Source: Hylemonella gracilis (GTDB lineage: Bacteria > Pseudomonadota > Gammaproteobacteria > Burkholderiales > Burkholderiaceae_C). From it: a DNA stretch of 64,000 nt. A program made the position numbers and the translations under genes. Shown here one piece after another: positions 17,344 to 26,694 of the stretch. The notes below the pieces were generated by a model. It saw only the letters and a list, made by a program, of their open reading frames with translations, was not told where the DNA came from and searched no databases. The stretch spans positions 2,257,501-2,321,500 of the forward strand of contig NZ_CP031395.1 in assembly GCF_004328645.1 (NCBI RefSeq), in the 5' to 3' direction. Each line of letters begins with the position of its first letter. Within the stretch, counting starts at the first letter, position 1.

Positions 17344-18759
17344 ATGGCCAAGACCGTCGCAGACGTGATGAAGATGGTGAAGGAGAACGAGGTCAAGTTC
17401 GTTGACTTCCGTTTCACCGACACCCGTGGCAAGGAACAGCACGTGAGCGTGCCCGTCTCCCATTTTGACGAAGACAAATTCACCTCGGGCCACGCCTTCG
17501 ACGGTTCTTCCATCGCTGGTTGGAAGGGCATCGAAGCCTCGGACATGCTGCTCATGCCTGATCCGAACACCGCGAACATTGATCCTTTCTTCGAAGAGAC
17601 CACGCTGTTCCTCTCCTGCGACGTGCTGGAGCCGGGTGACGGCAAGTCCTATGACCGCGATCCGCGTTCCATCGCCAAGCGCGCCGAGTCCTACCTGAAG
17701 GCTTCTGGCCTGGGCGATACCGCCTTTTTCGGTCCGGAACCCGAATTCTTCATCTTCGATAACGTGCGCTGGGGCGCCGACATGTCCGGCTCCTTCGTCA
17801 AGATCGACGAGTACGAGGCGCCCTGGAACAGCGGTGCCAAGCTCGAAGGCGGCAACCGCGGCCACCGTCCCACCGTCAAGGGCGGCTATTTCCCGGTGCC
17901 CCCGGTCGACAGCACGCAGGACATGCGCGCCGAGATGTCGCTGATCCTCGAATCCCTGGGCATCCCGGTCGAAGTGTTCCACCACGAAGTGGCGGGCGCG
18001 GGCCAGAACGAGATCGGCACCAAGTTCAGCACGCTGGTGCAGCGCGCCGACTGGACCATCCTGTTGAAGTACGTGGTGCAGAACGTCGCTAATGCCTACG
18101 GCAAGACGGCCACCTTCATGCCCAAGCCCATCGTGGGCGACAACGGTTCCGGCATGCACGTGCACCAGTCGGTCTGGAAGGACGGCAAGAACCTGTTCGC
18201 TGGCGAAGGCTATGCGGGCCTGTCCGAGTTCGCTCTGTACTACATCGGTGGCATCATCAAGCACGCCCGCGCGCTGAACGCCATCACCAACCCCGGCACC
18301 AACAGCTATAAGCGCCTGGTGCCCGGCTTCGAAGCCCCGGTGAAGCTGGCATACAGCTCGCGCAACCGTTCCGCCTCGATCCGCATCCCCTTCGTGGCCA
18401 ACCCCAAGGGCCGTCGCATTGAAGCGCGTTTCCCCGATCCGACCGCCAACCCCTACCTGGCCTTCTCGGCCCTGCTGATGGCCGGTCTGGACGGCGTGGA
18501 AAACAAGATCCATCCGGGCGAAGCTGCCACCAAGGATCTGTACCACCTGCCGCCGGAAGAAGACGCGAAGATCCCGACCGTCTGCCACAGCCTGGATCAG
18601 GCGCTGGAGTACTTGGACAAGGACCGCGCCTTCCTGACCAAGGGCGGTGTCTTCACGGACACCATGATCGATGCCTACATCGAACTCAAGATGCAGGAAG
18701 TCACGCGTTTCCGCATGACCACGCACCCGATCGAGTTCGACATGTACTACTCGCTGTAA
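17344..18759 (+). CDS. glnA: Glutamine synthetase, type I
   Basis: This 471-residue GSI makes glutamine from glutamate, ammonia and ATP in the cytoplasm, as a dodecamer. Family marks include the beta-grasp start [12 protein letters not shown], the metal-binding FFGPEPEFF and the [12 protein letters not shown] signature ([13 protein letters not shown] at about 260), and NRSASIRIP. The adenylylation tyrosine lies in the DLYHLPPEE context near residue 400, so control by GlnE is expected. The start at 17344 is set by CAGGAG 10 bases upstream and by family length, although the frame is open to 17236. A sigma-54 promoter precedes it, a strong terminator follows, and ntrBC lies downstream. Confidence 0.98.
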   Translation: MAKTVADVMKMVKENEVKFVDFRFTDTRGKEQHVSVPVSHFDEDKFTSGHAFDGSSIAGWKGIEASDMLLMPDPNTANIDPFFEETTLFLSCDVLEPGDGKSYDRDPRSIAKRAESYLKASGLGDTAFFGPEPEFFIFDNVRWGADMSGSFVKIDEYEAPWNSGAKLEGGNRGHRPTVKGGYFPVPPVDSTQDMRAEMSLILESLGIPVEVFHHEVAGAGQNEIGTKFSTLVQRADWTILLKYVVQNVANAYGKTATFMPKPIVGDNGSGMHVHQSVWKDGKNLFAGEGYAGLSEFALYYIGGIIKHARALNAITNPGTNSYKRLVPGFEAPVKLAYSSRNRSASIRIPFVANPKGRRIEARFPDPTANPYLAFSALLMAGLDGVENKIHPGEAATKDLYHLPPEEDAKIPTVCHSLDQALEYLDKDRAFLTKGGVFTDTMIDAYIELKMQEVTRFRMTTHPIEFDMYYSL

Positions 18760-18859
18760 TCACGCACGCGTGGTTACGCGGCACCGCAAGCCATTTGTTT
18801 CCGCCGATCGCGAAGGCGATTTCGCCGAAGACAGGTGGCCTGGGGTGCGGCACGATCAA

Positions 18860-18886
18860 GGGACGGCCTCGCGCCGTCCCTTTTTT
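18860..18886 (+). terminator. Rho-independent terminator after glnA
   Basis: A perfect 8-bp stem (GGGACGGC, five-base loop, GCCGTCCC) is followed directly by six T. It lies 100 bp after the glnA stop and would separate glnA from ntrBC, leaving ntrBC expression dependent on readthrough or its own promoter. Confidence 0.92.
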
Positions 18887-19042
18887 GCTTGGATTTTTTT
18901 GGCTTGGAAGTAGGCCCCGCATGAACTCCTCGCACCCCTGCTGGCATCCGCTCCCGTCGCGCGCGACCGCTGTGCCAAAGTCCGCACGACGGGCGGTTCT
19001 ACCGCTTGCTGGCGTATCACGGTGCCGATCCGCCCACCACCC

Positions 19043-20134
19043 ATGAACGCCATGACCGTCAGCTTGCCGCAAAGCCGCATGAGCGCCGAGCACCGATTCC
19101 ACGCCTTCGACCTGCTGGCGACCCTGGTGGCCGTGGTGCGCAGTGATGGTGAGTTGCTCTACGCCAACGCCGCCCTGGAGGATGTGCAGGGCATGTCGCG
19201 CCGCAGCATGGGCGAGGGCAATTTCTCCACCTACTTCGCCGAGCCGCGCGTGCTCCTGCAGGCCCTGGGTGGCGTGCGTGCCAACGAATACTCGACCTTG
19301 CGCTACGACGCGAGCCTGCGGCGCGTGGGGCGCGATCTGCTGCCGGTGCACGTGAATTTGACGCAGACCGATGTGCCCGACGAAATCCTCGTCGAGATGA
19401 TGCCGTTGGAGCAGCAGGCGCGGCAGGAACGCGAGGAACGCCTGCTTGATCAGGCGCAGGCCAACAAGGAACTGATACGCAACCTCGCGCACGAGATCAA
19501 GAACCCCCTGGGGGGCATACGTGGCGCGGCGCAGTTGCTGGAAATGGAAATCGATCCGCAGCTCACCGAATACACACGCGTCATCATTCACGAAGCTGAT
19601 CGCTTGCAGACCCTGGTGGATCGTCTTTTGGCGCCGCACCGCAGGCCGCACGTGGTGGGCGATGTCAACATTCATGAAGTCTGCGAGCGCGTGCGATCGC
19701 TCGTGTTGGTGGAGTTTCCCCGGGGGTTGCGCGTGGTCCGCGACTACGATACTTCCATACCGGAGTTCCGGGGTGATCGTGAGCAGTTGATTCAGGCTGT
19801 GTTGAACATCGCGCACAACGCCTGTCAGGCCTTGGTCGAGCGCGTCGCCTCGGGTGACGCGCGTCTGACGTTTCGTACACGCATCGCGCGATCCATCACC
19901 TTCGGCAAGCAGCGCTACAGACTGGCACTGGAATTGCATGTCATCGACAACGGGCCCGGTGTGCCGGACTCGATCAAGGACCGCATTTTTTTCCCGCTTG
20001 TGTCGGGGCGCGAAGGTGGTTCCGGCCTGGGGCTGACGTTGGCGCAAACCTTCGTGCAGCAGCATCACGGTCTGATCGAGTGCGACAGCGAGCCGGGCCG
20101 GACCGATTTCAAAATTCTGATTCCGCTGCCTTGA
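19043..20134 (+). CDS. glnL: Nitrogen regulation sensor histidine kinase NtrB
   Basis: This NtrB (GlnL) protein of about 363 residues is the soluble kinase/phosphatase that sets NtrC phosphorylation in response to PII. It has an N-terminal PAS domain (about residues 15-120), an H box NLAHEIKNPLGG (phospho-accepting His near 152), an N box NIAHNACQAL, and G boxes DNGPGVPD and GGSGLGLTLAQ. No membrane segment is present, as expected for NtrB. The start is uncertain: the ATG at 19043 and in-frame ATGs at 19022 and 19052 all lack a clear ribosome site. It is followed by ntrC. PII (glnB/glnK) is not in the window. Confidence 0.93.
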   Translation: MNAMTVSLPQSRMSAEHRFHAFDLLATLVAVVRSDGELLYANAALEDVQGMSRRSMGEGNFSTYFAEPRVLLQALGGVRANEYSTLRYDASLRRVGRDLLPVHVNLTQTDVPDEILVEMMPLEQQARQEREERLLDQAQANKELIRNLAHEIKNPLGGIRGAAQLLEMEIDPQLTEYTRVIIHEADRLQTLVDRLLAPHRRPHVVGDVNIHEVCERVRSLVLVEFPRGLRVVRDYDTSIPEFRGDREQLIQAVLNIAHNACQALVERVASGDARLTFRTRIARSITFGKQRYRLALELHVIDNGPGVPDSIKDRIFFPLVSGREGGSGLGLTLAQTFVQQHHGLIECDSEPGRTDFKILIPLP

Positions 20135-20198
20135 GCTTGAATAGCGCATGCAAACAAAGGGAGGCGGTGTGAACACCAAGACCAAGGACTACGCCGAG

Positions 20199-21740
20199 AT
20201 GAAGCCGATCTGGATCGCAGACGATGACCAATCCATACGCTTCGTGCTCGAGAAGGCGCTGCAGCGCGAGCAATTGCCCACGCGCAGTTTCACCAATCCC
20301 AAGGACGTGCTGGCTGCGCTGGACGAAGAGAACGAAGCACCGCAGGTGCTGGTGAGCGATATCCGCATGCCGGGTGGCACGGGTCTGGAACTGCTTGAGA
20401 AGGTCAAGGCGCGTTATCCGGGCTTGCCCGTCATCATCATGACGGCGTTCAGCGACCTCGACAGCGCCGTGTCGGCCTTCCAGGGGGGGGCCTTCGAATA
20501 CCTGCCCAAACCGTTTGACTTGCCCAAGGCGCTGGAACTGATCCATCGTGCCGTGGAGGAAAGCCAGCGCGAGGAAGTGGCGCAGGAAACCTTGGCCGAA
20601 ACGCCCGAGATGCTGGGCCAGGCCCCGGCCATGCAGGACGTGTTCCGTGCCATCGGTCGCCTGTCCCAGAGCAACGTGACCGTGCTCATCACGGGCGAGA
20701 GTGGTTCCGGTAAGGAACTGGTCGCGCGCGCGCTGCACAAGCATTCGCCGCGTGCCCAGGGTCCCTTCGTGGCCATCAACACGGCGGCCATCCCGAAGGA
20801 CCTGTTGGAGAGTGAACTGTTCGGCCATGAGCGCGGCGCCTTCACCGGTGCCCAGACCATGCGCCGTGGTCGTTTCGAGCAGGCCGAAGGCGGCACGCTC
20901 TTCCTCGATGAAATCGGCGACATGCCTTTTGATCTGCAGACGCGCTTGTTGCGCGTGCTGAGTGATGGGCATTTCTACCGCGTGGGCGGGCACAGCGCCG
21001 TCAAGGCCAATGTGCGCGTCATCGCCGCCACCCACCAGGATCTGGAGCAGCGCGTCAAGGAAGGCGTGTTCCGCGAAGACTTGTTCCACCGCCTCAACGT
21101 GATCCGCCTGCGCCTGCCTGCCTTGCGCGAACGCAAGGAAGACGTGCCCATGCTCACGCGGCATTTCCTGCAACAGAGCGCGCGCCAACTGGGCGTGGAG
21201 CCCAAGCGCATCGCGGACGCCGCGCTGGAAAAACTCAGCCGCTTTGGCTTCCCGGGCAATGTGCGCCAGCTTGAAAACGTCTGCCATTGGCTGACGGTCA
21301 TGGCGCCGGCTCAGGTGATCGAGCCCAAGGACTTGCCGCCGGAGGTGATTCAGGCGGTGGATGGCATCGGCGCTGCATCGTTGGCACCTGTGAGCGTGCC
21401 GCCGGTGATCGCACCTGTGGCCGCACCGGCCTCGGAAGCGGCCCTGGTTGGCGAACGTGCCGTGGGGGAAGCGGCACCGACCGGTGCCATCACCACCTCT
21501 GCCTCCGTGCCCCTGGCAGCGGGCGACTGGGAAAGCAGCCTGCAGCAAGAAGCCCTCACCCTGTTGCAGTCCGGGCGGGTCGACGTGTGGGATGAACTGA
21601 GCCGTCGCTTCGAGCGCAAGCTCATCCTGACCGCCTTGGACACCACACGTGGTCGCCGCATCGAGGCCGCGCACAAGCTGGGCATCGGTCGCAACACCAT
21701 CACGCGCAAGATCCAGGAACTGGGGCTGGAAGAGGGCTGA
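20199..21740 (+). CDS. glnG: Nitrogen regulation response regulator NtrC
   Basis: This sigma-54 activator of about 513 residues has a receiver domain (phosphorylated Asp in VSDIRMP near residue 54), an AAA+ domain (Walker A GESGSGKE near 167, the sigma-54-contacting GAFTGA loop, Walker B GGTLFLDEIGD) and a C-terminal Fis-type helix-turn-helix (AHKLGIGRNTITRKIQ). A linker of about 60 Ala/Val/Pro-rich residues before the DNA-binding domain is longer than in enteric NtrC. The receiver fold starts at MKPIWIADDD, so I use the ATG at 20199. In-frame GTG 20169 (after GGGAGG) and ATG 20148 are alternatives. Its likely target is the promoter at 17257. Confidence 0.95.
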   Translation: MKPIWIADDDQSIRFVLEKALQREQLPTRSFTNPKDVLAALDEENEAPQVLVSDIRMPGGTGLELLEKVKARYPGLPVIIMTAFSDLDSAVSAFQGGAFEYLPKPFDLPKALELIHRAVEESQREEVAQETLAETPEMLGQAPAMQDVFRAIGRLSQSNVTVLITGESGSGKELVARALHKHSPRAQGPFVAINTAAIPKDLLESELFGHERGAFTGAQTMRRGRFEQAEGGTLFLDEIGDMPFDLQTRLLRVLSDGHFYRVGGHSAVKANVRVIAATHQDLEQRVKEGVFREDLFHRLNVIRLRLPALRERKEDVPMLTRHFLQQSARQLGVEPKRIADAALEKLSRFGFPGNVRQLENVCHWLTVMAPAQVIEPKDLPPEVIQAVDGIGAASLAPVSVPPVIAPVAAPASEAALVGERAVGEAAPTGAITTSASVPLAAGDWESSLQQEALTLLQSGRVDVWDELSRRFERKLILTALDTTRGRRIEAAHKLGIGRNTITRKIQELGLEEG

Positions 21741-21822
21741 CAGTCCTCCTCCATTCCACCCACCCCAGGGCATAGGTCTTCGGGACTGGGTTCTGGGCCG
21801 GTGCCTGTGCTGCGGGGCCTGT

Positions 21823-22770
21823 CTAAGGCCGCGCGATGAAGTCGACCACGGCCTGCACCACGTCACGGTCATGCAGCACACGGTTGTGCCCCAGGCCCTC
21901 GCTCCAGTGCAGGGTCGTGCCTGGGCGCAGGCGGGCGAGGTGGTGGCTGTTCTCCGGGCTGGCTTCGGCGTCATCCCGGTCGTGGACCAACAAGGCCCGG
22001 CCACGCAGTCGGGGCAGGTGGTGGTCCAGCGAGTAGTCACGCCACCATGAAGGGCCGAAGGCGTCCGCGAAGGCCGTCTCCAGTCGAACGAGCAACTCCG
22101 GGCTCAGGCCCATCCGCAGTTGAAAGGCCCGCAGCACGCTCTTGAGGTTGGCCGTGGGCGCGATGCCCACGTAAGACGCCGGGCTGTCCAACTGATGCAG
22201 CGCCATGGCCGTCGCCGTGGCGCCGAGCGAATGGCCGATCACCGCGTGGACCCCACCCGCATGCAAGACCACGTCATGCAGCAGTTGGGCGTACTGGTCG
22301 ATTCGATAGGGGCGTGGCGCCTGACCACCGTGTCCAGGCGCGTCCAGCAACAGCACGCGGTAACCGGCCGACTGCAGCACCGGCACGAAGCTGCCCAATT
22401 GGGCACCGTACGCCCCCCAGCCATGCGCCAGCAACACGGCCGGGCCTTGACCCCAGCCATGAACCAGGGCTCCGTGCTCGCCGGAATACACCTCGAAGCG
22501 ATGTTCCACCGTGGCCAGTAGCGTGCGGGCACGCTCGTTCGGGCGGGTGCGTGGGGGCGTGAACCAGAGCCGCCACAAAAGCCGGGTGGCCAGGTCGGGG
22601 GAGACCCACGCCAACAGGTTCAGCGCCCGTCCGAGGCGGCGCTGTGGACTGACGCCAGAGTGGACCTCCTCGGGCAGGAAACTGGCCTGTTGCGCGTACG
22701 CAGCCGAGGGTGTCAACTCGGCAAGGGGCGACGGTGGATGGGGGGATGGGGAAGTCAAGGCAATCGTCAT
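21823..22770 (-). CDS. Alpha/beta hydrolase
   Basis: This is a 315-residue alpha/beta hydrolase. The nucleophile elbow is GHSLGAT (Ser near residue 182), the acid is probably in VHDRDD, and the catalytic His is in GLGHNRVL near residue 293. HGWGAYGAQL forms the oxyanion-hole strand. The frame is open upstream to 22965, but the ATG at 22770, with GAGG 8 bases before it, fits. It is divergent from the GlxA-type regulator gene, which may control it. The substrate is unknown. A carboxylesterase or lipase-like activity is the most that can be said. Confidence 0.85.
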   Translation of the reverse strand: MTIALTSPSPHPPSPLAELTPSAAYAQQASFLPEEVHSGVSPQRRLGRALNLLAWVSPDLATRLLWRLWFTPPRTRPNERARTLLATVEHRFEVYSGEHGALVHGWGQGPAVLLAHGWGAYGAQLGSFVPVLQSAGYRVLLLDAPGHGGQAPRPYRIDQYAQLLHDVVLHAGGVHAVIGHSLGATATAMALHQLDSPASYVGIAPTANLKSVLRAFQLRMGLSPELLVRLETAFADAFGPSWWRDYSLDHHLPRLRGRALLVHDRDDAEASPENSHHLARLRPGTTLHWSEGLGHNRVLHDRDVVQAVVDFIARP

Positions 22771-22852
22771 GGCAGAACCTCGGGAAGCTGAAATGCACAG
22801 GACGGGATGTTCTGCTTGCCAGCTCGGGGATCCAAGTGGCAATATCGACACT

Positions 22853-23935
22853 ATGAATGCTGATAACGCCAAAACTGAGGGGGCACCTCCTCTGAAGGTT
22901 GCGCTGGTGCTCACGCCGCAATGTGTGCTGTCCGGTGTGCTCGGTGTGATGGACATGCTGAGCACGGCGAACTACGTGGCCCGCAAGTTCCCGGGCGTCG
23001 ACGTCCGGTTCCAGCCCATGCTGGTCTCGGCGGACGGCATGCCCGTGGAGACGATGAATGGGGTCAGCATGCCGGCGCAGTCCAATTTGCCGGACCCGCA
23101 TGCCGTGGCCATCGCCTTCCTGCCTTCCGGCCCGCCCGCGAATTTCGGTGCCACGCGCATGCAGCAGTCACTACTGGGACAGCAAAAACTCATCGCCTGG
23201 TTGCGCGCGGTGCACGAGGCCGGAGGCCTGCTCGCCTCCTGCTGCACCGGCAGTTTTCTGCTCGCGGCCACCGGCTTGCTGGATGGTCGGCTGGCCACCA
23301 CCCATTGGCGGGGCGAGGAGGCCTTTCGCACGCTGTTCCCGCGCGTGGAACTGCGTATCGACAGCCTGCTGGTGGAGGGCGAGCGCCTGCTGTGCGGCGG
23401 CGGGGCGCAGTCTTTTTCCAGCACGGTGCTGCGGTTGATCAGCCAGATGCAAGGCGAGGCCGTGGCGGCGCAGACTGCTCGTCTGATGTTGGCCGATGGC
23501 CACACCAGCGGACAGAACGCTTACCGGCTCTGGGTGCCGCGGCGCGACCATGGCGACGAGGCCATCGCACTGGGCCAGCAGTGGCTGGAAACCCACTACC
23601 GTGAAGCTTTTGATCTGGATGGCCTCGCCGCGCAATTGCGGCTGACACCGCGCACGCTGATGCGCCGCTTCCGCCAGGCCACGGGACTGACGCCCCTGCA
23701 GTACCAGCAAAGTCTGCGGATCGAGGCCGCCAAGGCGCAACTCGAAGCCTCGCGCGAGTCGGTGAGTCAGATCGTCTGGCAGACGGGCTATGAAGACGCC
23801 AGCTCCTTCCAGCGTCTTTTCAAGCGTGAGACCGGGCTGACCATGGCGGAATACCGGCAGCGCTTCGGGCAGCGGCGCTGGCGGGCGGAGGGTGGTGGTC
23901 TCGTGGGCGCGGGCACGCACACTGGCCTGGCCTGA
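22853..23935 (+). CDS. GlxA-family transcriptional regulator (DJ-1/PfpI domain + AraC HTH)
   Basis: This 360-residue regulator has an N-terminal DJ-1/PfpI-like amidase domain (about residues 15-190), including the GLLASCCTGSFLLA elbow, and a C-terminal AraC-type double helix-turn-helix (about 245-345: LAAQLRLTPRTLMRRF and IVWQTGYEDASSFQRLF). Regulators of this class often control betaine, carnitine or aromatic metabolism. The ATG at 22853 is chosen because the family start (KVALVLTPQCVLSG) follows closely. It is divergent from the alpha/beta hydrolase gene over 82 bp, so that hydrolase is its most likely target. Confidence 0.88.
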   Translation: MNADNAKTEGAPPLKVALVLTPQCVLSGVLGVMDMLSTANYVARKFPGVDVRFQPMLVSADGMPVETMNGVSMPAQSNLPDPHAVAIAFLPSGPPANFGATRMQQSLLGQQKLIAWLRAVHEAGGLLASCCTGSFLLAATGLLDGRLATTHWRGEEAFRTLFPRVELRIDSLLVEGERLLCGGGAQSFSSTVLRLISQMQGEAVAAQTARLMLADGHTSGQNAYRLWVPRRDHGDEAIALGQQWLETHYREAFDLDGLAAQLRLTPRTLMRRFRQATGLTPLQYQQSLRIEAAKAQLEASRESVSQIVWQTGYEDASSFQRLFKRETGLTMAEYRQRFGQRRWRAEGGGLVGAGTHTGLA

Positions 23936-23987
23936 CACGCCGCGCGAGCCATCGGGGCAGGCGCGCCGGGTGCTGCGTTCCGGGGTG

Positions 23988-24536
23988 TCAGTCGAACAGT
24001 CCCGGCCCGCCGAAGCGCGCGCCTTCCAGTTCCAGCATCTTCAGCTTGGTCTGCGTACCGCCGTGGGCGGAGAAGCCGACGCCTTTCGCGCCAGCGCCCA
24101 GCACGCGATGGCAAGGCACCACCGGAGCGTAGGGGTTCGATCCCATCGCCTGGCCCACGGCACGCGCGGTGCCGGGCGCGCCGAGTTGTTCGGCGACCTC
24201 GCCGTAGGTCCCGGTCTCGCCCGGCGGGATGCGCCGCACCCACTCGTACACGCGTTGGTGGAAGGGCGGCACGCCCTCCATGTCCAACACCAGATGCGTC
24301 AAATCCCGTGGCTCCTGGGGATGGCCCGCCAGCAGGGCCGTGATGGCGACGATGGCCACCTGCGCGGAGAGGGACGGCTCGATCTCCGGGGCGCCCGGAA
24401 AACGTCGCCGCATGCGTGTCCGCGTGGCCGCCTCGTCGGCCTCCGGGAGCTGGACGCCGGTCAGCCCGCGCGCGCTCCAGGCCAGGCCGCAGTGGCCGAG
24501 CGGCGTCGGGAACAAGGCATAACCCAGGGTGTCCAC
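23988..24536 (-). CDS. ogt: Methylated-DNA--[protein]-cysteine S-methyltransferase
   Basis: This 182-residue suicide repair protein removes alkyl groups from O6 of guanine. It has the active-site motif VVPCHRVLG (Cys near residue 142) and the helix-turn-helix RIPPGETGTYGEVA before it. An N-terminal ribonuclease-like domain is present, but the Ada AraC domain is not, so this is Ogt-type rather than Ada. It is followed after 33 bp by a nuclease gene on the same strand, making a small DNA repair pair. Confidence 0.94.
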   Translation of the reverse strand: MDTLGYALFPTPLGHCGLAWSARGLTGVQLPEADEAATRTRMRRRFPGAPEIEPSLSAQVAIVAITALLAGHPQEPRDLTHLVLDMEGVPPFHQRVYEWVRRIPPGETGTYGEVAEQLGAPGTARAVGQAMGSNPYAPVVPCHRVLGAGAKGVGFSAHGGTQTKLKMLELEGARFGGPGLFD

Positions 24537-24569
24537 GGTGTGCGGCGGCGCGGAGGATCGGTCTAGGGC

Positions 24570-25376
24570 TCAGAACCCCTGAAGTTCCAACACCACCGGC
24601 GCGTGGTCACTGGGCTGCTTGTTCTTGCGGGGCAGGCGGTCGATGGTGCAACCCCGCACGGCGGGCTTCAGCGCCTCGCTGACCAGGATGTGGTCGATGC
24701 GCAGGCCGCGGTTCTTCTGGAAGCCCAGCATGCGGTAGTCCCACCAGGAGTAGCTTTTCTCTGGCTGGTCGAACAGGCGGTAGGCGTCGTGCAGGCCCAG
24801 CGCCAGCAGGGCCTTGAACTGCTCACGTTCTTGCGTGGTGTGGTGGATGGTTTCGCGCAGGCCCTCGGGGTCGTACGAGTCACGGTCATCCGGCGCGATG
24901 TTGTAGTCGCCGAGCAGGACAAGCCGGGTTTGCGAGGCCAATTCGGCCCGGACCTGGGCATTCAGCGCGTTCATCCAGCGCATCTTGTAGGCGAACTTCT
25001 CGCTGCCCGGCTCCTGGCCGTTGACGAAATAGCCATTGATGACGCGCAGCGGGCCTTGTGGCGTGTCCAGCGTGGCCGTGATGACGCGCGACTGTTCGTC
25101 CTCGAAGCCCATGATGTTGCGCGTGACGTCGCGCAAGGCGGGCAGGGAGAGGCGTGAAATCAGCGCCACGCCGTTGTAGGTTTTCTGGCCGAAGGCCTCG
25201 GCCCGATAACCCGCCGCCTCGAATTCGGCGTGAGGGAACTTGTCATCGGTGAGCTTGAGTTCCTGCAGCGCCAGCAGGTCGATCGGTGCGCCGCCTGCGG
25301 CCTGCGCGGCCAGCCAATCCAGCACCTGGGGCAGGCGCACGCCGAGGGAGTTCACGTTCCAGGTGGCGAGTTTCAT
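24570..25376 (-). CDS. xth: Exodeoxyribonuclease III
   Basis: This AP endonuclease/3'-5' exonuclease of 268 residues belongs to the exonuclease III family. Visible motifs are ATWNVNSL (metal Asn near residue 7), LQELKL (metal Glu near 37), LLGDYNIAPDDRD (Asp/Asn pair near 155), RIDHIL (near 233) and the terminal SDHAPV with the catalytic His. Start ATG at 25376: family proteins begin MKLATWNV, and the 14 codons upstream are not conserved-looking. It is probably co-transcribed with the upstream small membrane protein gene, whose stop lies 16 bp away. Confidence 0.96.
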   Translation of the reverse strand: MKLATWNVNSLGVRLPQVLDWLAAQAAGGAPIDLLALQELKLTDDKFPHAEFEAAGYRAEAFGQKTYNGVALISRLSLPALRDVTRNIMGFEDEQSRVITATLDTPQGPLRVINGYFVNGQEPGSEKFAYKMRWMNALNAQVRAELASQTRLVLLGDYNIAPDDRDSYDPEGLRETIHHTTQEREQFKALLALGLHDAYRLFDQPEKSYSWWDYRMLGFQKNRGLRIDHILVSEALKPAVRGCTIDRLPRKNKQPSDHAPVVLELQGF

Positions 25377-25392
25377 GGCACTGCAGTCGGGT

Positions 25393-25998
25393 TCAATAGT
25401 GGAACAGGGCCAGCGCACCGACGGTCACGCCCAGGGCGCCACCGACCAGCATCAGGTGTTCCAGCCACCGCTTGCGCGTGAGCAGCGCGATGGCGGCGAT
25501 CGCGATCGCAACCTGTAGCACAGTCGTGGCCTGGGCCCAGCGGTGGTGCAGGTGCAGTTCTTCGTCGCTGCGATGGTCCCAGGCCAGGGACTCGGCCTCC
25601 AGCTTCTCGGCCTGCTTGCGGATCTCTTCCTTCTCGGTCTCGTAGCGGGCGATCTTGGCCTGGTACTTGGCCTTTTCCGCCGCGCTGGGGGTCAGGTCGC
25701 GCGAGACCTCGGCCAGAGACTGCTTGGTGCTCTTGGACTGGAAGTAGTTCCACTGGTTGGCGGCTTCCGTCTTCTTGATGGCCGCGTTGTTCTTGTAGAG
25801 GCCGGCGTTGGCCTGGGTGGCGCCACCCATGTAGGAAAAGATCGCGCCGACCGTGGCGATGATGGCCGTGAACATGGCGATCTGATTGGTCAGCCCGCCT
25901 CCCTGCTTGCCGTGACCGGCGGATTCGGAGGCGTGCTGCGCGGCATGTTCGAGTTCGTGGTCGTGCGGACCATGCACGTGAAAACCTTGTCCAGACAT
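25393..25998 (-). CDS. DUF4337-type membrane protein
   Basis: This 201-residue protein has a histidine-rich N-terminus (HVHGPHDHELEHAAQHA), a first membrane helix near residues 42-62, a charged coiled-coil-like middle (about 75-145, rich in Lys, Glu and Gln) and two closing helices (about 153-200) that end LALFHY. The pattern fits DUF4337, a family of unknown function with three membrane segments. The ATG at 25998 is preferred over the longer frame because the His-rich start is typical. The N-terminal histidines may bind metal, but nothing else shows this. Confidence 0.72.
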   Translation of the reverse strand: MSGQGFHVHGPHDHELEHAAQHASESAGHGKQGGGLTNQIAMFTAIIATVGAIFSYMGGATQANAGLYKNNAAIKKTEAANQWNYFQSKSTKQSLAEVSRDLTPSAAEKAKYQAKIARYETEKEEIRKQAEKLEAESLAWDHRSDEELHLHHRWAQATTVLQVAIAIAAIALLTRKRWLEHLMLVGGALGVTVGALALFHY

Positions 25999-26172
25999 GA
26001 TGAAATGGGCTTGTAATGGATGAAAAGAAAAGGTGGGATGAAAAACGCGAAATGGGGATTCGCGGGACCGAACTGTAGCGAAATGCCGTGACACATGTCG
26101 GAGCGACTCGACTTTCTGAGGCGGGACGCCGCGCACCTCTGCCCCGACGGACCCTGTGAGCGCGTCAGGGGC

Positions 26173-26694
26173 TCAGCCGGCCATGCGCTGGGTGTAGGTG
26201 ACGAAGTTCAGGGTCAGCCCGTTGGCCGCCACCAGGCGTTCCCGCCCGGTTTCCACCCAGGAGGGGCCGAGCACGGGCGCGTAGGCGTCGCCGTCGAAGT
26301 CGGCCTCGATTTCCGTGACCACCGCCGTGCTGGCCAGGGGCAGGGCCTGCGCGTAGATCTGTGCGCCGCCGATGATCCAGACGTCCGCCGCATCGCGGCA
26401 ATGCTGCAGCGCCTCGTCGAGCGAATGCGCCACAGCCGCCTCGCCCTGCGTACCGTCGGCCTTCCAGCCGGACTGGCGGGTCACGACCACATTGCGGCGA
26501 CCGGGCAACGGCCGAAAACGCGGCGGCAGCGATTCCCAGGTCTTGCGGCCCATGATGACGGGCGCGCCTAGGGTCGTGCGCTTGAAGTGCGCCAGGTCTT
26601 CGGGCAGGTGCCAGGGCATCACGCCATCCTTGCCGATCACGCCGTTGGCGGCGCGCGCGTAGATCAGGTGGAGCTTCGGGTTCTGGGGTGTCAT
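26173..26694 (-). CDS. folA: Dihydrofolate reductase
   Basis: This 173-residue enzyme reduces dihydrofolate to tetrahydrofolate with NADPH. Conserved features are ARAANGVIGKDGVMPWHLPEDL with the Met20-type loop and the acidic substrate residue (Glu near 31), GRKTWESLP, and WIIGGAQIYAQAL. The ATG at 26694 overlaps the stop of the EamA gene in an ATGA arrangement, so they are translationally coupled. thyA lies just upstream on the same strand. The two enzymes are linked because thymidylate synthase makes the dihydrofolate that this one recycles. Confidence 0.97.
   Translation of the reverse strand: MTPQNPKLHLIYARAANGVIGKDGVMPWHLPEDLAHFKRTTLGAPVIMGRKTWESLPPRFRPLPGRRNVVVTRQSGWKADGTQGEAAVAHSLDEALQHCRDAADVWIIGGAQIYAQALPLASTAVVTEIEADFDGDAYAPVLGPSWVETGRERLVAANGLTLNFVTYTQRMAG

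Noticed and set aside
17314..18726. 470-codon minus-strand frame opposite glnA
   Set aside because: It mirrors the conserved glnA codons. There is no ribosome site and no recognisable domain.
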